Shown here piece by piece: positions 37,489 through 48,100 of a stretch of 64,000 nt of DNA; positions within the stretch are counted from its first letter, which is position 1, and each line of letters starts with the position of its first letter. The position numbers and the translations under genes were made by a program. A model generated the notes under the pieces. That model was given only the letters and a program-made list of their open reading frames with translations. It searched no databases and was not told where the DNA came from. The DNA comes from Rebecca billardiae RCC1528. Taxonomy: Eukaryota; Haptophyta. The stretch lies in assembly GCA_965240325.2 (NCBI GenBank), contig OZ251251.1, forward strand, positions 496,001-560,000, read 5' to 3'.

Positions 37489-39864
37489 ATGGCGCGCCCG
37501 CGCACGCCGAGCGGCGAGGACGCGGCGGCGGGCGGCGGGCTCGGCGGCGACGGGCCGAACCTGAGCCTGCAGGAGCTCGACGTCGACGGCGTGTGCGCCC
37601 TCCTCGCCGCGCTGCAGTGCGACGCCCTCCTGCCCGCCGTGCGGCGCGACGGGCTGACCGGCCGCGACCTGCCCTTCTTAGAAGACGCGGAGCTGCAGCA
37701 GATGGGGCTGACGCTCGCGGTGCGCCGGCGCCGGCTGCTCGCGGAGATCGCGCTGCTCGCGGAGGAGGGCGTGCCGCCCGAGCACGCCGCGGCGCTGCTG
37801 CCGCCCGGATCCGCCGCCGCCGCCGCCGCCGTCGGCTCGGCCGACGCCGACGCCGGCGACGCGGACGCGGACGCGGACGCGGACGCCGAGTTCGCCGACG
37901 CGCCCGAGTCTCCGCGCCGGCGCGTCTCGTCGTCGGACGTGCCTCCGCGCCGGCGCGCCGCGTCGGCCTCGCCGCACTCGCTCGCCGCGCTCGCGGCGCG
38001 CGCGGCAACGACACATCGGTCTTCCTCCAACTCCCCGAGTCACCCGCAGTCGCCCAGTCGGTCTGCGCCGGGCACGCCGCCGTCGGGGTCGCGCGTGTAC
38101 GCGCCTCCCGGGCCGTCGCCGCCCGGGCCGTCGCTCACGCCGCCGCCCTCGCGCCGCCCACGCACGCCGCCCGAGATGCCGCGCGGCGCGGGCGGCGCCG
38201 CCGCCGGCGCGCGCACGCCGCCGCCGGGTCGCACGCCGCCGCGCGCGCCGTCGGCGGCGGCGCACGCGGCGCCGCTCACGGCGGCGGCGGCGGCGCACGA
38301 CTCGCTGGTGGCGGACGCGGTGGCGGACGTGAGCGCGCGCGCGCGCGGCTGGCCGCAGCTCGTGGTGGCGCTGGCGGACGCGGCGGACGTCGGCTCCGAC
38401 GTCCTAGCAGAGTCGCCAGCGCACGCCGCCGCCGAGCGCGCGCGCGCCGCCGCGCGCGCGCTCGGCACTGTGTTCGCCCGCACCGCGCGCGACGGGTGCG
38501 AGCAGGCGGCCGCGGACGCGGGCGTGCTCGAGGCGGTGGTGACGGCGATGCGCGCGCACGTGGCCCACGCGCCGGCGCAGGAGGCCGCGTGCGGCGCGCT
38601 CGTCAACATCTGCTTCGGCGGCGACGCGGCCGGTCTCGCGCGCAAGCAGCGCGCCGCGGACGCGGGTGCGCTCCCGGCAATCGTCGCCGCGCTCGCAACT
38701 CACGAGCGCGACGTGGGCGTCGCGGAGAACGGGTGCTGGGCGCTGGTGAACGTGACGGGCGGCACGGACGCGTCCGGGCTCGCGCGGAAGCAGCGCGCCG
38801 CGGACGCGGGCGCGATCGGCGCGCTCGTCCGCGCGCTGCGCGCGCACGCGCCAACGCACGCCGGCGCTGCCGAGTATGGCTGCGGCGCTCTGCGGAACAT
38901 TTGCCACGGCGACGACGCGGCCGGGCGGCGGCGCGCGGCGCACGCCGCGGGCTCGGGCGCGCTCGCCGCCATCGCGCGCGCGATGGAGGCGCACCCGAAG
39001 AGCCTCGGCGTGCAGGCCAACGGCTGCGGCGCGCTCAGGAGCGTGTGCGCCGCCGGCGCCGCCGCCGGCGCCGCCGCCGCCGACGACGACGTCAGCCTTG
39101 GGGCCGAGCCGCGCGCCGGCGCCGCCGCCGCCGCCGCCGAGCGTGCGCAGCACTCGGACGGGCACACGGACGGCGCGCGCGCGGCCGCGCTGCGCGCCGT
39201 CGTGCGCGCGATGGACGTGCACCTCGCGCACGCGGTGCTGCAGGAGCAGGCGTGCTGGGCGGTGCGCGCACTGTGCACGGGCACGGACGCGGCCGGGCGC
39301 GCGCGCAAGGCCAGAGCGGTCGAGGCGGGAGCACTCGGCGCCGCCGTGCGCGCGATGGCGGCGCATGAGGGCTCGGCGCAGTTGCAGGAGGCGGCGTGCC
39401 GCGCGCTGGCGAACCTGTGCAACGACGACGGCGGCGCGGACGGGGCGGGGCCGCCGGGCCGCGCGCACGCCGCCGCCGAGGCGGGCGTGATCTCCGCACT
39501 TTTGCGCGCCATGCGCGCGCACCCCTTCCACGCGGGTGTGCAGGAGTGCGGTTGCCGCGCGCTCGCAAACGTGTGCGTCGGCAACGACGGCGCCGGCCGC
39601 GCGCGCAAGCAGCGCGCGGCCGACGCGGGCGCGCTCGGCGTGATCGTGCGCGCGATGGGCGCGCACCCGCGCTCGCCGGCCGTGCAGGAGCACGCGTGCA
39701 TCGCGCTCAACAACATCTGCGTCGGCGCCGACGCGGCCGCGGACGCGCGCCGACGGATCGCGGTTGAGGAGGGGGCGCGCTCGGCCGCGGCCGCGCTGCC
39801 CGCCGCGCACGCCGAGCACGCTGGCGTGAAGCGCTGGGCGGCGGTGGTGCTCGGCCTGCTCTGA
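37489..39864 (+). CDS. SAM domain plus armadillo-like repeat protein
   Basis: Single-exon gene, 791 residues, ATG 37489. Residues about 28-92 form a SAM domain (LDVDGVCALLAALQCDALLP, DLPFLEDAELQQMGLTLAVR). A Pro/Ser-rich linker to about residue 290 follows. From about 300 to the end there are eight or nine helical repeats with the consensus GA-x5-AMRAHP-x5-QE-x-ACRAL-x-N-x-C-x-G-x-DAAG-x-ARKQRAADA. The period is close to 48 residues where complete, longer than the 42 of classical ARM repeats. An Ala/Gly/Asp insert breaks the array near residues 520-560. SAM domains oligomerise and ARM arrays bind peptides, so a scaffold role is likely. No catalytic domain is seen. Confidence 0.85.
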   Translation: MARPRTPSGEDAAAGGGLGGDGPNLSLQELDVDGVCALLAALQCDALLPAVRRDGLTGRDLPFLEDAELQQMGLTLAVRRRRLLAEIALLAEEGVPPEHAAALLPPGSAAAAAAVGSADADAGDADADADADAEFADAPESPRRRVSSSDVPPRRRAASASPHSLAALAARAATTHRSSSNSPSHPQSPSRSAPGTPPSGSRVYAPPGPSPPGPSLTPPPSRRPRTPPEMPRGAGGAAAGARTPPPGRTPPRAPSAAAHAAPLTAAAAAHDSLVADAVADVSARARGWPQLVVALADAADVGSDVLAESPAHAAAERARAAARALGTVFARTARDGCEQAAADAGVLEAVVTAMRAHVAHAPAQEAACGALVNICFGGDAAGLARKQRAADAGALPAIVAALATHERDVGVAENGCWALVNVTGGTDASGLARKQRAADAGAIGALVRALRAHAPTHAGAAEYGCGALRNICHGDDAAGRRRAAHAAGSGALAAIARAMEAHPKSLGVQANGCGALRSVCAAGAAAGAAAADDDVSLGAEPRAGAAAAAAERAQHSDGHTDGARAAALRAVVRAMDVHLAHAVLQEQACWAVRALCTGTDAAGRARKARAVEAGALGAAVRAMAAHEGSAQLQEAACRALANLCNDDGGADGAGPPGRAHAAAEAGVISALLRAMRAHPFHAGVQECGCRALANVCVGNDGAGRARKQRAADAGALGVIVRAMGAHPRSPAVQEHACIALNNICVGADAAADARRRIAVEEGARSAAAALPAAHAEHAGVKRWAAVVLGLL

Positions 39865-40648
39865 AGCCGGGCTCGGAGCCGGAGCCGGCCGCGCCGGGCG
39901 GCCCCGACTGCGGCGCGATGGCGGAGGCTGCTCGCCAGCTGCGGCAGCCGGCTGCACGCGGAGCCGCCTCGTCGGCGCGCGGCGGCCGCTGCGGGCTGCG
40001 AATCCGACGGCGACGATTCGCGCGCGGCGGGGATATCCCGGGACTCGCTGTACGACTCCCGAGTAGTGTCGTCGCGTAGTATGATGTATGTATATCGACG
40101 ATATTCGTCCGCCGCGCTATATAGCTGCGCCCTGCTGCAAGTCTAGTGCCAGTGGCGGCCGCGGCTGGCACGCCGCCCGTGGCCGTAGTGCCGTACTCCG
40201 TACGCCCGTACGGTCCGAGCGGGCGGCTCCGCCGCGTCAGCCTGACGCGCCGGCGGCTCGTCATCATCAATCACCGACGACACCGGGACTCATTCGGCAC
40301 GACCACGGACAGGCACTATACTCAGTGACTCGGTACTGATGGCGCGCGCATGTGATATGCCGCGCGAGTCGTAGTGTCCGCCGTACTCACAGCACTGACT
40401 GATGACACGGCGCTGTGACCGACGCTCCGCGTAGGTAGGCGGGCGAGTAGCCCGGCTCGGACGGCCCGCGCCGGGGCCGTAGCGGGCGGCCTCGGAGCCG
40501 GCCCGAGTGCGGAGAGTGGCGAGTACGACTCGCGAGTGATGACACATCGTGACATCGTCCGACTCGTCCGAATATCATCGGGATTAAGTCCGTGCTGAGT
40601 ATTCATTATTATATATATAACGACGGCAGGACGACCGTAATTATACTA
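39865..40648. other. Intergenic region
   Basis: No gene supported between the SAM/ARM gene and the TA-flanked element. A short AT-rich run (TTATTATATATATAA) lies at about 40,605-40,620. Confidence 0.45.
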
Positions 40649-41499
40649 CAGTCCCCTCGTCATGCTAAACAATTGGTTACCCTTGTGTTTGGCTGTCTAT
40701 ACCAGCTCCGTCACTGTTTGAGGCCCACTGCTGCATGCTATCTGTTACTGCACCTATAGCCCTCACAGACCAGGTGGGTATGAGCTGGGCGGGTGTGTGG
40801 GCTGAGTCAGTCAGATAAATTGAATGCAGGTGCGCAACCGGCTGACGGGTGCTGCGCGGGGGTGCTGGACCACCACGAGGGCAGGCAGGGATGGAAATTC
40901 ACCCCCTGAGCAGGCTGTGGGCTGGCTGGCTGGGAGTGTAGCAGCTGTATAGTGGGCCCTGGCGCTGCAGCTGGATGGCCTTTGATACTGCCTAGCAGCC
41001 AGCCTAGCAGTATAGTCTGGCGTGAGCAGTGCGGTTTCAGTGACTCACAGTGCGCAGGCCACGTCTCTGCGGGTGGTGGTCGGGGAATGGCCACCACAGT
41101 GCACCAGATGCACCTAGCCTGCCAGCGGCCCACCTGCTGATTAAGTATGATGCCCTGAGTAGCACAGCACACGAGGCTCCGCCGAAAATCAGCGGATTCA
41201 GCGGCGGCGCGCTGTGCTACAAGCTGGGCTGAAAGGGGTGTGGGAGCCAGTCGAGAGCCTGTCGGCCACTGTCACGTCCGAGCTGGCCGGCTTCACGTGC
41301 TACCCAGAGAAGTCCTCCAATGGTCACCCACCCGGCTGAAGTCATGATGGGTGGGTGCAGCTCGACCGAATGGAGAGTGCTCAGGGGCCGCAGCAGGTGC
41401 CCGCCATGCAAGCCTACTGGCGGCCAAGATGAACGGGTGTGATGTGCAGGTGTGCTCCGTCCATATAGGGTAATCAATTGTTGATTGAGAGGACTACTG
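40649..41499 (+). mobile_element. TA-flanked nonautonomous transposon, copy A (Tc1/mariner-like)
   Basis: 851-bp element with terminal inverted repeats that start CAGTCCCCTC (left) and, on the other strand, CAGTAGTCCTCTC (right), both running into AACAATTGRTTACCCT. The dinucleotide TA flanks it on both sides (40647-40648, 41500-41501). CAGT ends plus TA duplication suggest the Tc1/mariner/pogo superfamily. A second copy in inverse orientation is at 57193-57986. Internal frames shared with copy B lack a transposase motif and start differently, so this is probably a MITE-like deletion derivative. Confidence 0.8.
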
Positions 41500-41501
41500 T
41501 A

Positions 41502-41850
41502 ATGACCGACGACTGTTACGCGGGCGGCCCCTCAGGCGCGGCGCGGGTGACCGTCACTGTCAGGTACGGTACTGCTCGGTAGTCTCACGGGATCAGTCCG
41601 CGCCGAGTAAGTGAGTACTCGTCGTAGAGTGATCGGACCCGCCATCAGACTGGGACGCTGCATGCTCGCCTTCGATCTGCCTTCGCCTTTGGCGTCAGCG
41701 CTCATACGCTAGCAGCACTGATGCTGATGCAGCACGCGCGGCCCAGCCGGGCAGAAGTCAGGGCGGCTGCGGGCCCGCCGACGGTGATGTAGTTACCGAA
41801 GATGCGGCCTCGCTGCAGCGAGCCCCACGGTGGCCACGGCTCGCCACGCC
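41502..41850. other. Intergenic region
   Basis: About 350 bp downstream of the minus-strand gene ending at 41851; nothing recognised. Confidence 0.4.
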
Positions 41851-42773
41851 TCACCTCCGCTGGGAGGCGCCGCGCCCGCCGCCGCGGCTGCTACCACTGT
41901 GGCTGCGCGCGCCTCTGCCGGCACCGGCGCCGCGGCCGCGTGACGCGGCGGCAGCAGAGGCTGGCTTGGAGGCGGCGCGCGGCGCGGCGATGCTAGCCAG
42001 CGTGGGCGTGCGAGTGCCGCCGCCGGCCCCGCCGCCCTCCCTCGCGCTCGCGCTCGCCTTCGCACTCGCACCCGCCTTCGCACTCGCACTCGCACTCGCA
42101 CTCGGCTGCTGCTGCTGCTGCGGCTGCCCCTGCCCCGCCTGCCCGTTCTCCGCGTAGGTGGACGGCCGGATCCCCGCCTGCAGAATCAGCTGTCGCAGGC
42201 GCCGATTCTCCTCCTCTAGCCTCTCGTTCTCCTCGAGCAATTCGGAGGCGACGGACTCGGGGCGGCCGGACTCGGAGCGGAGGCGGAAGCGCGAGGCCTC
42301 GGAGTACGTGCTGTGCCGCCAGTTGACGTGGGCGGCGCGTGCGCAAGGGCGCGAGGGCGTGAGGGCACGGCGCGCGCGGCGGCGGAGCGCGCGGCGCGCG
42401 CCGCGCCGCACCGTGTGGCGACGCTGCGCTTGTCGACGTCGCCACCGTCGTCGTCGGAGGCGAGCGCGACCGTCGAGCGGGCCGTCGACGACGCAAGCCC
42501 CGTCGCCCGCGAGCGCGACGCCGCGCCCGCGCTCGCCGCGTCGTCAATGCCGGGGATGGCGCGGCCGCGGCGCGCGTGCAACGCCTGCACTTCCCACCCG
42601 CCGGCGGCGGGCGAGACGCTGAGGTAGTTGAGCGGCACGTTGCGCTCCTGGCGGTCGAGGTTGCTCACCAGGTTGAAGAGCGCGCGGTCCTCCTTGTCCG
42701 TGCGCTGCTTCCAGAAGAAGGCGTCGTTGTTGGGCAGCTCGCGCTGCACGATTGCAGCCCGCCCTTCGGCCAT
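41851..42773 (-). CDS. Hypothetical protein with leucine-zipper-like coil
   Basis: Two-exon model: complement(join(41851..42310, 42412..42773)), 273 residues. The 101-bp intron begins GTGCGG and ends CACAG; the junction ...RSVAT-R-TYSEAS... keeps frame. The N-terminal 60 residues look folded (AIVQRELPNNDAFFWKQRTD, ALFNLVSNLDRQERNVPLNY). Residues about 141-168 form a short coiled coil (ELLEENERLEEENRRLRQLI). The tail is Gln-, Ser/Ala/Lys- and Gly/Arg-rich and probably disordered. I do not recognise the family; the start ATG at 42773 is the first good one before the conserved-looking segment. Confidence 0.65.
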
Positions 42774-43900
42774 GCTGCCGCGCCGTCCTTGCGCTTTGTG
42801 ACGTGTGTAACCGATCCGCCGACGCTGATTCCGCATCAACTCGTTCGAGTTTCTTTCGAAAGTCGCCCGACGATGGCGGCAGGGCACGATGGCGGCACGG
42901 CAGAGTCCGCCACACGGTCGTCGCTACTGACTGAACGTGGTGGCGGGGCCGCCGAGCTCCGTAGAGTGTGCGTCATCTAATAATGACGTAGCTGCAGCAC
43001 GACTCACGGCAGATCGCCCTGGAGCTGGGACCGAGAAGGCCGCGCTGGGGAGCCTGCCGCCCTGCGGCGCCCGCCGATTCTTCGACTTCATCCGACTGGA
43101 CAGCGAACCTAAGCCGCCGAGTGACTCGCGCCAGGAGTAGCCACCTGGTACCGGCGCTGGCGTTGGCGTCCTGCCACTTCAGGTTGCGGCACGTCCCACA
43201 TGACGGGCACGAACTTGACCCACTCATGATGGCCGTGAACACGCGTCGAGCCGGGCGGCTGACTCACGCAGTCCGCGCGCCCGGAGCGCCCGACAGAGCC
43301 CACCACGGCTGGCGCGTGCTATGGGCAGCAAGGAGCGCGCCGACGAAGAGGAGCGACGCCCCGGCGCCATCAATGAGGGCGGGGCTCAGCCGCGATCGGC
43401 CTGGACGCCAGCCGAAGGCCGAGTGCATGGGCAGCCGCTCCGCAGCCGTCCGACCGCCGCTACCCGCGCTACCGCACGGCGGCACTGGCCGCGCTGCGGG
43501 CCAAATCCCGTGCTGGACCTGGTCAAGACCCATCGAACGGTCAATACCGCGACGATTATGTGATGCTGTTGCGTAGCACAGTAGCAGCCTCTCAGCCGCC
43601 CCGCCACCGGCGGATGACGATATATCATCATCATCCGGATCTGCTGGCGGCATATATGCGACTCCGCTGAGGCGCTCGGTCACTCGACTCGACGGCTGCC
43701 TCTCACAGTCACAGCAGACTCAGACTCACTCGAGCACTCTCTGGCTGTGAGTCATGAGTGACTCTGCATGTCAGTATAGAAGCAGGCCGTTACGCGGTAT
43801 AGTTATACTACTGATGAGGAGAGAGTCGACGACGCGAGAAAGCAGCCGCTCCACCATCGCAGGCGACCAGCGCCGTACTATAACTACGGCTACAGTCTAA
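42774..43900. other. Intergenic region
   Basis: No gene accepted. Several 80-150-codon frames on both strands have no motif and conflicting overlap. Confidence 0.45.
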
Positions 43901-44824
43901 CTACTCGCCCATGAGCGTGGAGTGGATGGTGTCCAGCCGCGCAGGGAGGGGCCCAGACCCTGAGACGATGCCGAGAGCAGTCTCACCCTGCGTCACGACC
44001 TCGAGCGCGGGCGTATCGTCTGCCAAGCCGAGCTGGGTTCGCACGTCACGTGCCTTCTCGGCGAAGCCCTTCTTGCCGCCGCCGCTGGGCGGCGGTGTCG
44101 GCTGGTACGCTGGCGGCGGAAGCACTTGAGGAATGTCCTGCTGCTGGTGCTCAGGGGTGGCAGGCGCGCTGCCGAGGTTGATGGTGACACTGTTGGCGAC
44201 GATCCTGGCTGAGGGCTCCGCAGCACCCTCCTGGGCATCGTCGACCTGGCTGGTGTTCTGGATCGGCGCGGGCGAACTCGGCGCCGGGTGGACAACGGCA
44301 ACAGTATGAGTCCTGCCATGATCGTCGCACGAGCAGAACTTGTTGAGGCACCACAAGACGAAGAAGACGCTCGCGAAGGCGAAGATCAGCCCAAATACGA
44401 GGCCAGCAACGTTCACGTCTTCCTCACACCTTTCCGGGGTGAAGCCCCCGCTCGTGCGGAGTTCGCACGAGAAGAAGTGGTTGTTGCTGGAGATGGCCAG
44501 GTTCATCCCGCGCCCGTCCGCGCATTGGCAGTCGTCAGCACACAGCTGCTCATCCACGCTGAGGCTTGCGGTCCTCTCCCCGCCGAGCTTAGTGTAGTGC
44601 CTGAACCGACGGCCGTTTGCGAGCTCTTCGTACTCGTCGTCTTCAAGGGCATACACATTGAAGGTGCATTCGCTCGAGCCGCCGATCGCGTCGATCGAGT
44701 AGTCGAGAATGCCCTCGCCCTCCCACGAGAGGATCTTGTACACGCCGTCCGGAGGCAGCGTGAGGTCCTCGCACGCCACCCCGTGGAGCAGTGCGTAGCC
44801 GAGAGCCCAGAGACGGGGCCTCAT
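43901..44824 (-). CDS. Type I single-pass membrane protein, unknown function
   Basis: 307 residues, single exon, ATG 44824 chosen because it opens a good signal peptide (RLWALGYALLHGVAC) cleaved near residue 20. A lumenal or extracellular domain of about 115 residues has several Cys (SSECTF, LCADDCQCADGRG, FFSCELR, ERCEEDV) and could be disulphide-bonded. One transmembrane helix, about residues 139-161 (VAGLVFGLIFAFASVFFVLW), is followed by KFCSCDD, a possible palmitoylation site. The 140-residue cytosolic tail is Pro/Ser/Gln-rich (QVLPPPAYQPTPPPSGG), with PPAY able to bind WW domains. Composition is less GC-biased than neighbours. It is divergent from IFT56, 280 bp apart. Family not recognised. 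Confidence 0.75.
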   Translation of the reverse strand: MRPRLWALGYALLHGVACEDLTLPPDGVYKILSWEGEGILDYSIDAIGGSSECTFNVYALEDDEYEELANGRRFRHYTKLGGERTASLSVDEQLCADDCQCADGRGMNLAISSNNHFFSCELRTSGGFTPERCEEDVNVAGLVFGLIFAFASVFFVLWCLNKFCSCDDHGRTHTVAVVHPAPSSPAPIQNTSQVDDAQEGAAEPSARIVANSVTINLGSAPATPEHQQQDIPQVLPPPAYQPTPPPSGGGKKGFAEKARDVRTQLGLADDTPALEVVTQGETALGIVSGSGPLPARLDTIHSTLMGE

Positions 44825-45104
44825 CGAGCCGCGTTTGGGTGGGTGCAGATCACCTCGAGCAGTGGGTGCGCGTCCAGGCGCGGCGCGATGGTCGCAAGGT
44901 TGCCCTGTCCTCGCTCCGTCGGGTCGTTCGTCGGCTGGGGCCCTTCCGTTTGGTCGCCAGACGGTGAGAGTCCGGACGCGGGCCCTCCCGGACCACGGTT
45001 TACAGCCCCACTCGCTCAAGGCGCCACACAAGGGGGGGACGCTCGCTGAGCCGTTGCTGCTGCGGGTTGGCGTGGGCGGAGCCCGCCACCCCGCTTCGGC
45101 CGCC
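44825..45104. promoter_or_regulatory. Divergent promoter region
   Basis: 280 bp separate the start codons of the minus-strand membrane-protein gene and the plus-strand IFT56 gene, so both promoters must lie here or overlap. No X-box-like or TATA motif was identified with confidence. Confidence 0.5.
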
Positions 45105-48100
45105 ATGATGCTCACTAACAAGGCGAAGCAGCAGGGCGCGCGCCCGGTGGCGCAGCGCAAGGCCACCGAGCGGCCCAAGCTCGACGACCTCATCACCCGC
45201 CGCGACTACGTCGGCGCGATTACTCTGATCGAATTCGAGCTGCAGCAGCGGCGGGAGGCCAAGACCGCGTCGGGCTGGCAGCTCAACCAGCAGACGGGCG
45301 AGTACGAGTGGGTGGCGGGCGGGCCGCAGCCCGAGACCGCCGACGACGCCGACCAGGTGCGCGCGTCGCCGCCGCGCCGCCGCACGCGCCCGCGCGCGCC
45401 GTACGTGCGCGCCCGCGGCGCGGCCTCAGCGCATCCACCCGGAGGCCGCCGGCGGGCGGTGTGCGGGCTGCGCGGCGCGCGCGAGCGGCGCGGTGGGGTC
45501 GTGGAGTGCCCACCAACCCCGTGTCCTCCCCGCGCGCGCCTCCGCGCGGCACGCCTCCGCCACCGCCGCCGCCGCCCGCTGCTTCCGTCCGCTCTTGCCG
45601 CGCCGCCCGCGCGCCCGCCCGCGCGCCCTCCCGCTCGCCGCGCCCCCGCAGGACGTGGAGCAGCTGCGCTGGCTCGCGTTCGCGGCGTTCCACTCGGGCG
45701 ACTTCAAGAAGGCACTGGACACGTACACCCGGCTGATCGAGGCGGTGGGCGAGGCAGACCCCACACTGCACGTGTACGCGGCGTGCTGCCTGCTGGGGCT
45801 GGGCTGGTACACAGAAGCGGAGGAGAAGGCGCAGGTGCGCGCGAGCCCTAACCCGAACCCTAAGCCTAAGCCTAACCCTAGCCCTACCCTGCACGACCGA
45901 GGCGCGCCCTCTCCGCGCGCGCGGGGCGCGGGGGCGGGCGCGGGCGGAGCGGCGCCCGCCCTTGCCGCGTGTGACTGACTGTGCCGCCCCCACCGCCCCC
46001 ACCGCCCCCACCGCCCCCACCGCCCGTCTGTCCGCCCCCCCGCCGAGCAGAAGGCGCCGGTCTCGCCGCTGCAGAACCGGCTGCTCTTCCACCTCGCGCA
46101 CCGCATGAACGACGAGTCCAAGTTGATGCTGTACCACCAGAAGCTGCACGACACCACCGAGGTGCGTGTGTGCGCGCTGTGTGCGCGCTGTGTGCGCGCT
46201 GTGTGCGCAGCTGCTGCTGTGTTGCGTGTGTGCGCGCGCGGGCGGGCACAGAGGCTCCGGGGCGGGGGCTGTTCTTGGCCGGGCGCCGCGTGTGGGGGCC
46301 CGGTGGGGCGCGCTGCACGCGACGCCTCCGTGCCCGCAGGGCAGCGTGCCCTGGGCTCCGCTCCTCGCGCCCGCGCCTCACCGCCCTGCTGCGCTTGCGC
46401 CCCCCTCCTCCCCTCTCCCGGCCAAACCACCACCAATAAACCCTTTTTCTTTTTTCCCGCCGTCCTTTTTTTTCCCGTCCCCTGTTCTTGCCCTTGCGCT
46501 CGTGCACATCCCTCTTGTGCTTGCAGGACCAGCTCTCGCTCGCGTCGATTCACTACCTGCGCAACCACTTCCAGGAGGCGACGGACATCTACAAGCGGCT
46601 GCTGCTCGAGAACAGGGACTACGCGGGTGTGTGCGCGCGCGCGCGCGCGCGCCGGCGTCGGGCGCCGTGCCATGCGCGCCCGGGGCGCGCCACGCGCGCG
46701 GCTCACGCCCCGCGCCCCCGCTCGCGCCGCCCCTCTGCCCGTACGCAGCGCTGAACGTGTACGTGGCGCTGTGCTACTACAAGCTGGACTACTACGACGT
46801 GTCGCTCGAGATCCTCAACTCGTACCTCTCGCAGCACGCGGACTCGGCCGTCGCGCTCAACCTCAAGGTGTGTGCGGCGCGCGGCGCGCGCGCGCCGGCG
46901 CGCGGCGCGCGCGCGCCGGCGCGCGGCGCACGCGCGCGGCCACGGCGCACGTGCGGCGCCGCGGGCGCGGGCCGCGGGGGCTGGGCGCGGGGTCGTGTTC
47001 TGTGCGCGGGTGGGCGCGTGGGCGCATGCGCGGCGGTGCGGGCGCGTGGCTGGCCCTTCTGGGCCGCCTCGTCGCCATGCGAGAGCGCAGCCGTCCGCAC
47101 GGCGCCGCGGCTGCGACGGCCGCGCGCTGACTTTGCGCCGCCGCGCCCGCGCCCGCGCCTGCGGCGCCGTGGCGCGCGCAGGCGTGCAACCAGTTCAGGC
47201 TGTACGACGGGAAGGCGGCGGAGGCGGAGCTGGCGCCGCTGCTCGGCGGCGCCGCCTCCATCGAGAAGATCGAGTTCGACCTCGTCAGGTGCGGCGCACG
47301 CACCCGCTGCCGCCCGCGCCGCGCCCCCCGCGGCGCGCACGGTGCCGTGGCAAGCGGCGCGACACAGCCGCGCGGCCCGTTAGCGCGGCGGCGCGCGCGG
47401 CGGAGGAAGCGGGCGCTGCTCTGCGCACGCACGCGCCCGGCTGACGGACCGCGCGCGCCGTGGGCTACGCCCGCCCTCCCCGCGCCCGTTACACCCGCGC
47501 CCGTTACACGCATGGCCGTTACACGCGTGGCCGTTACACATGTGGCCGTTACGCGGCCGCAGGCACAACATGGTCGTGTTCCGTAACGGCGAGCGCGCGA
47601 TGCAGGTGCTGCCCGCGCTCATCGACGTGATCGCCGAGGCGCGGCTCAACCTGGTGATCTACCACATGCACCACGGCGAGGTGGAGGAGGGGTACAACCT
47701 GATGAAGGACCTCGAGCCCACCTCGCCTCAGGAGTACATCCTGAAGGGCGTCGTCAACCTCGCCATGGGGCAGGCGCTCGACTCGCGCGAGCACCTCAAG
47801 GTCGCGCAGCAGTACTTCCAGCTGGTGCGCGCGCACACCCTGGGATGGCTGTCTTCCGCGCCCCTTCTCTTTCCTTTCTTTTCTGCTCTTTTCTGCCTAT
47901 TTTTCGCGGCGGGTTTTGCGTGAGAGCGGCGCTGGGCAGGGCGCGCGGCGTGCGCCGTCCCCGCCGTGCCCTCCGCTCGAGAGAGCCCCACCCTGCCCTC
48001 CCCCCCGCTCCTCACGCCTACCACGCACCCGCTGCACACTGCACACTCTCACTCCACGCACACACACACACACACGCACACGCACACACACACGCACACA

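Noticed and set aside
40807-41172. Frame conserved between the two TA-flanked elements as a transposase remnant
   Set aside because: Identity is explained by nucleotide similarity of the copies; starts differ and no DDE-type motif is visible.
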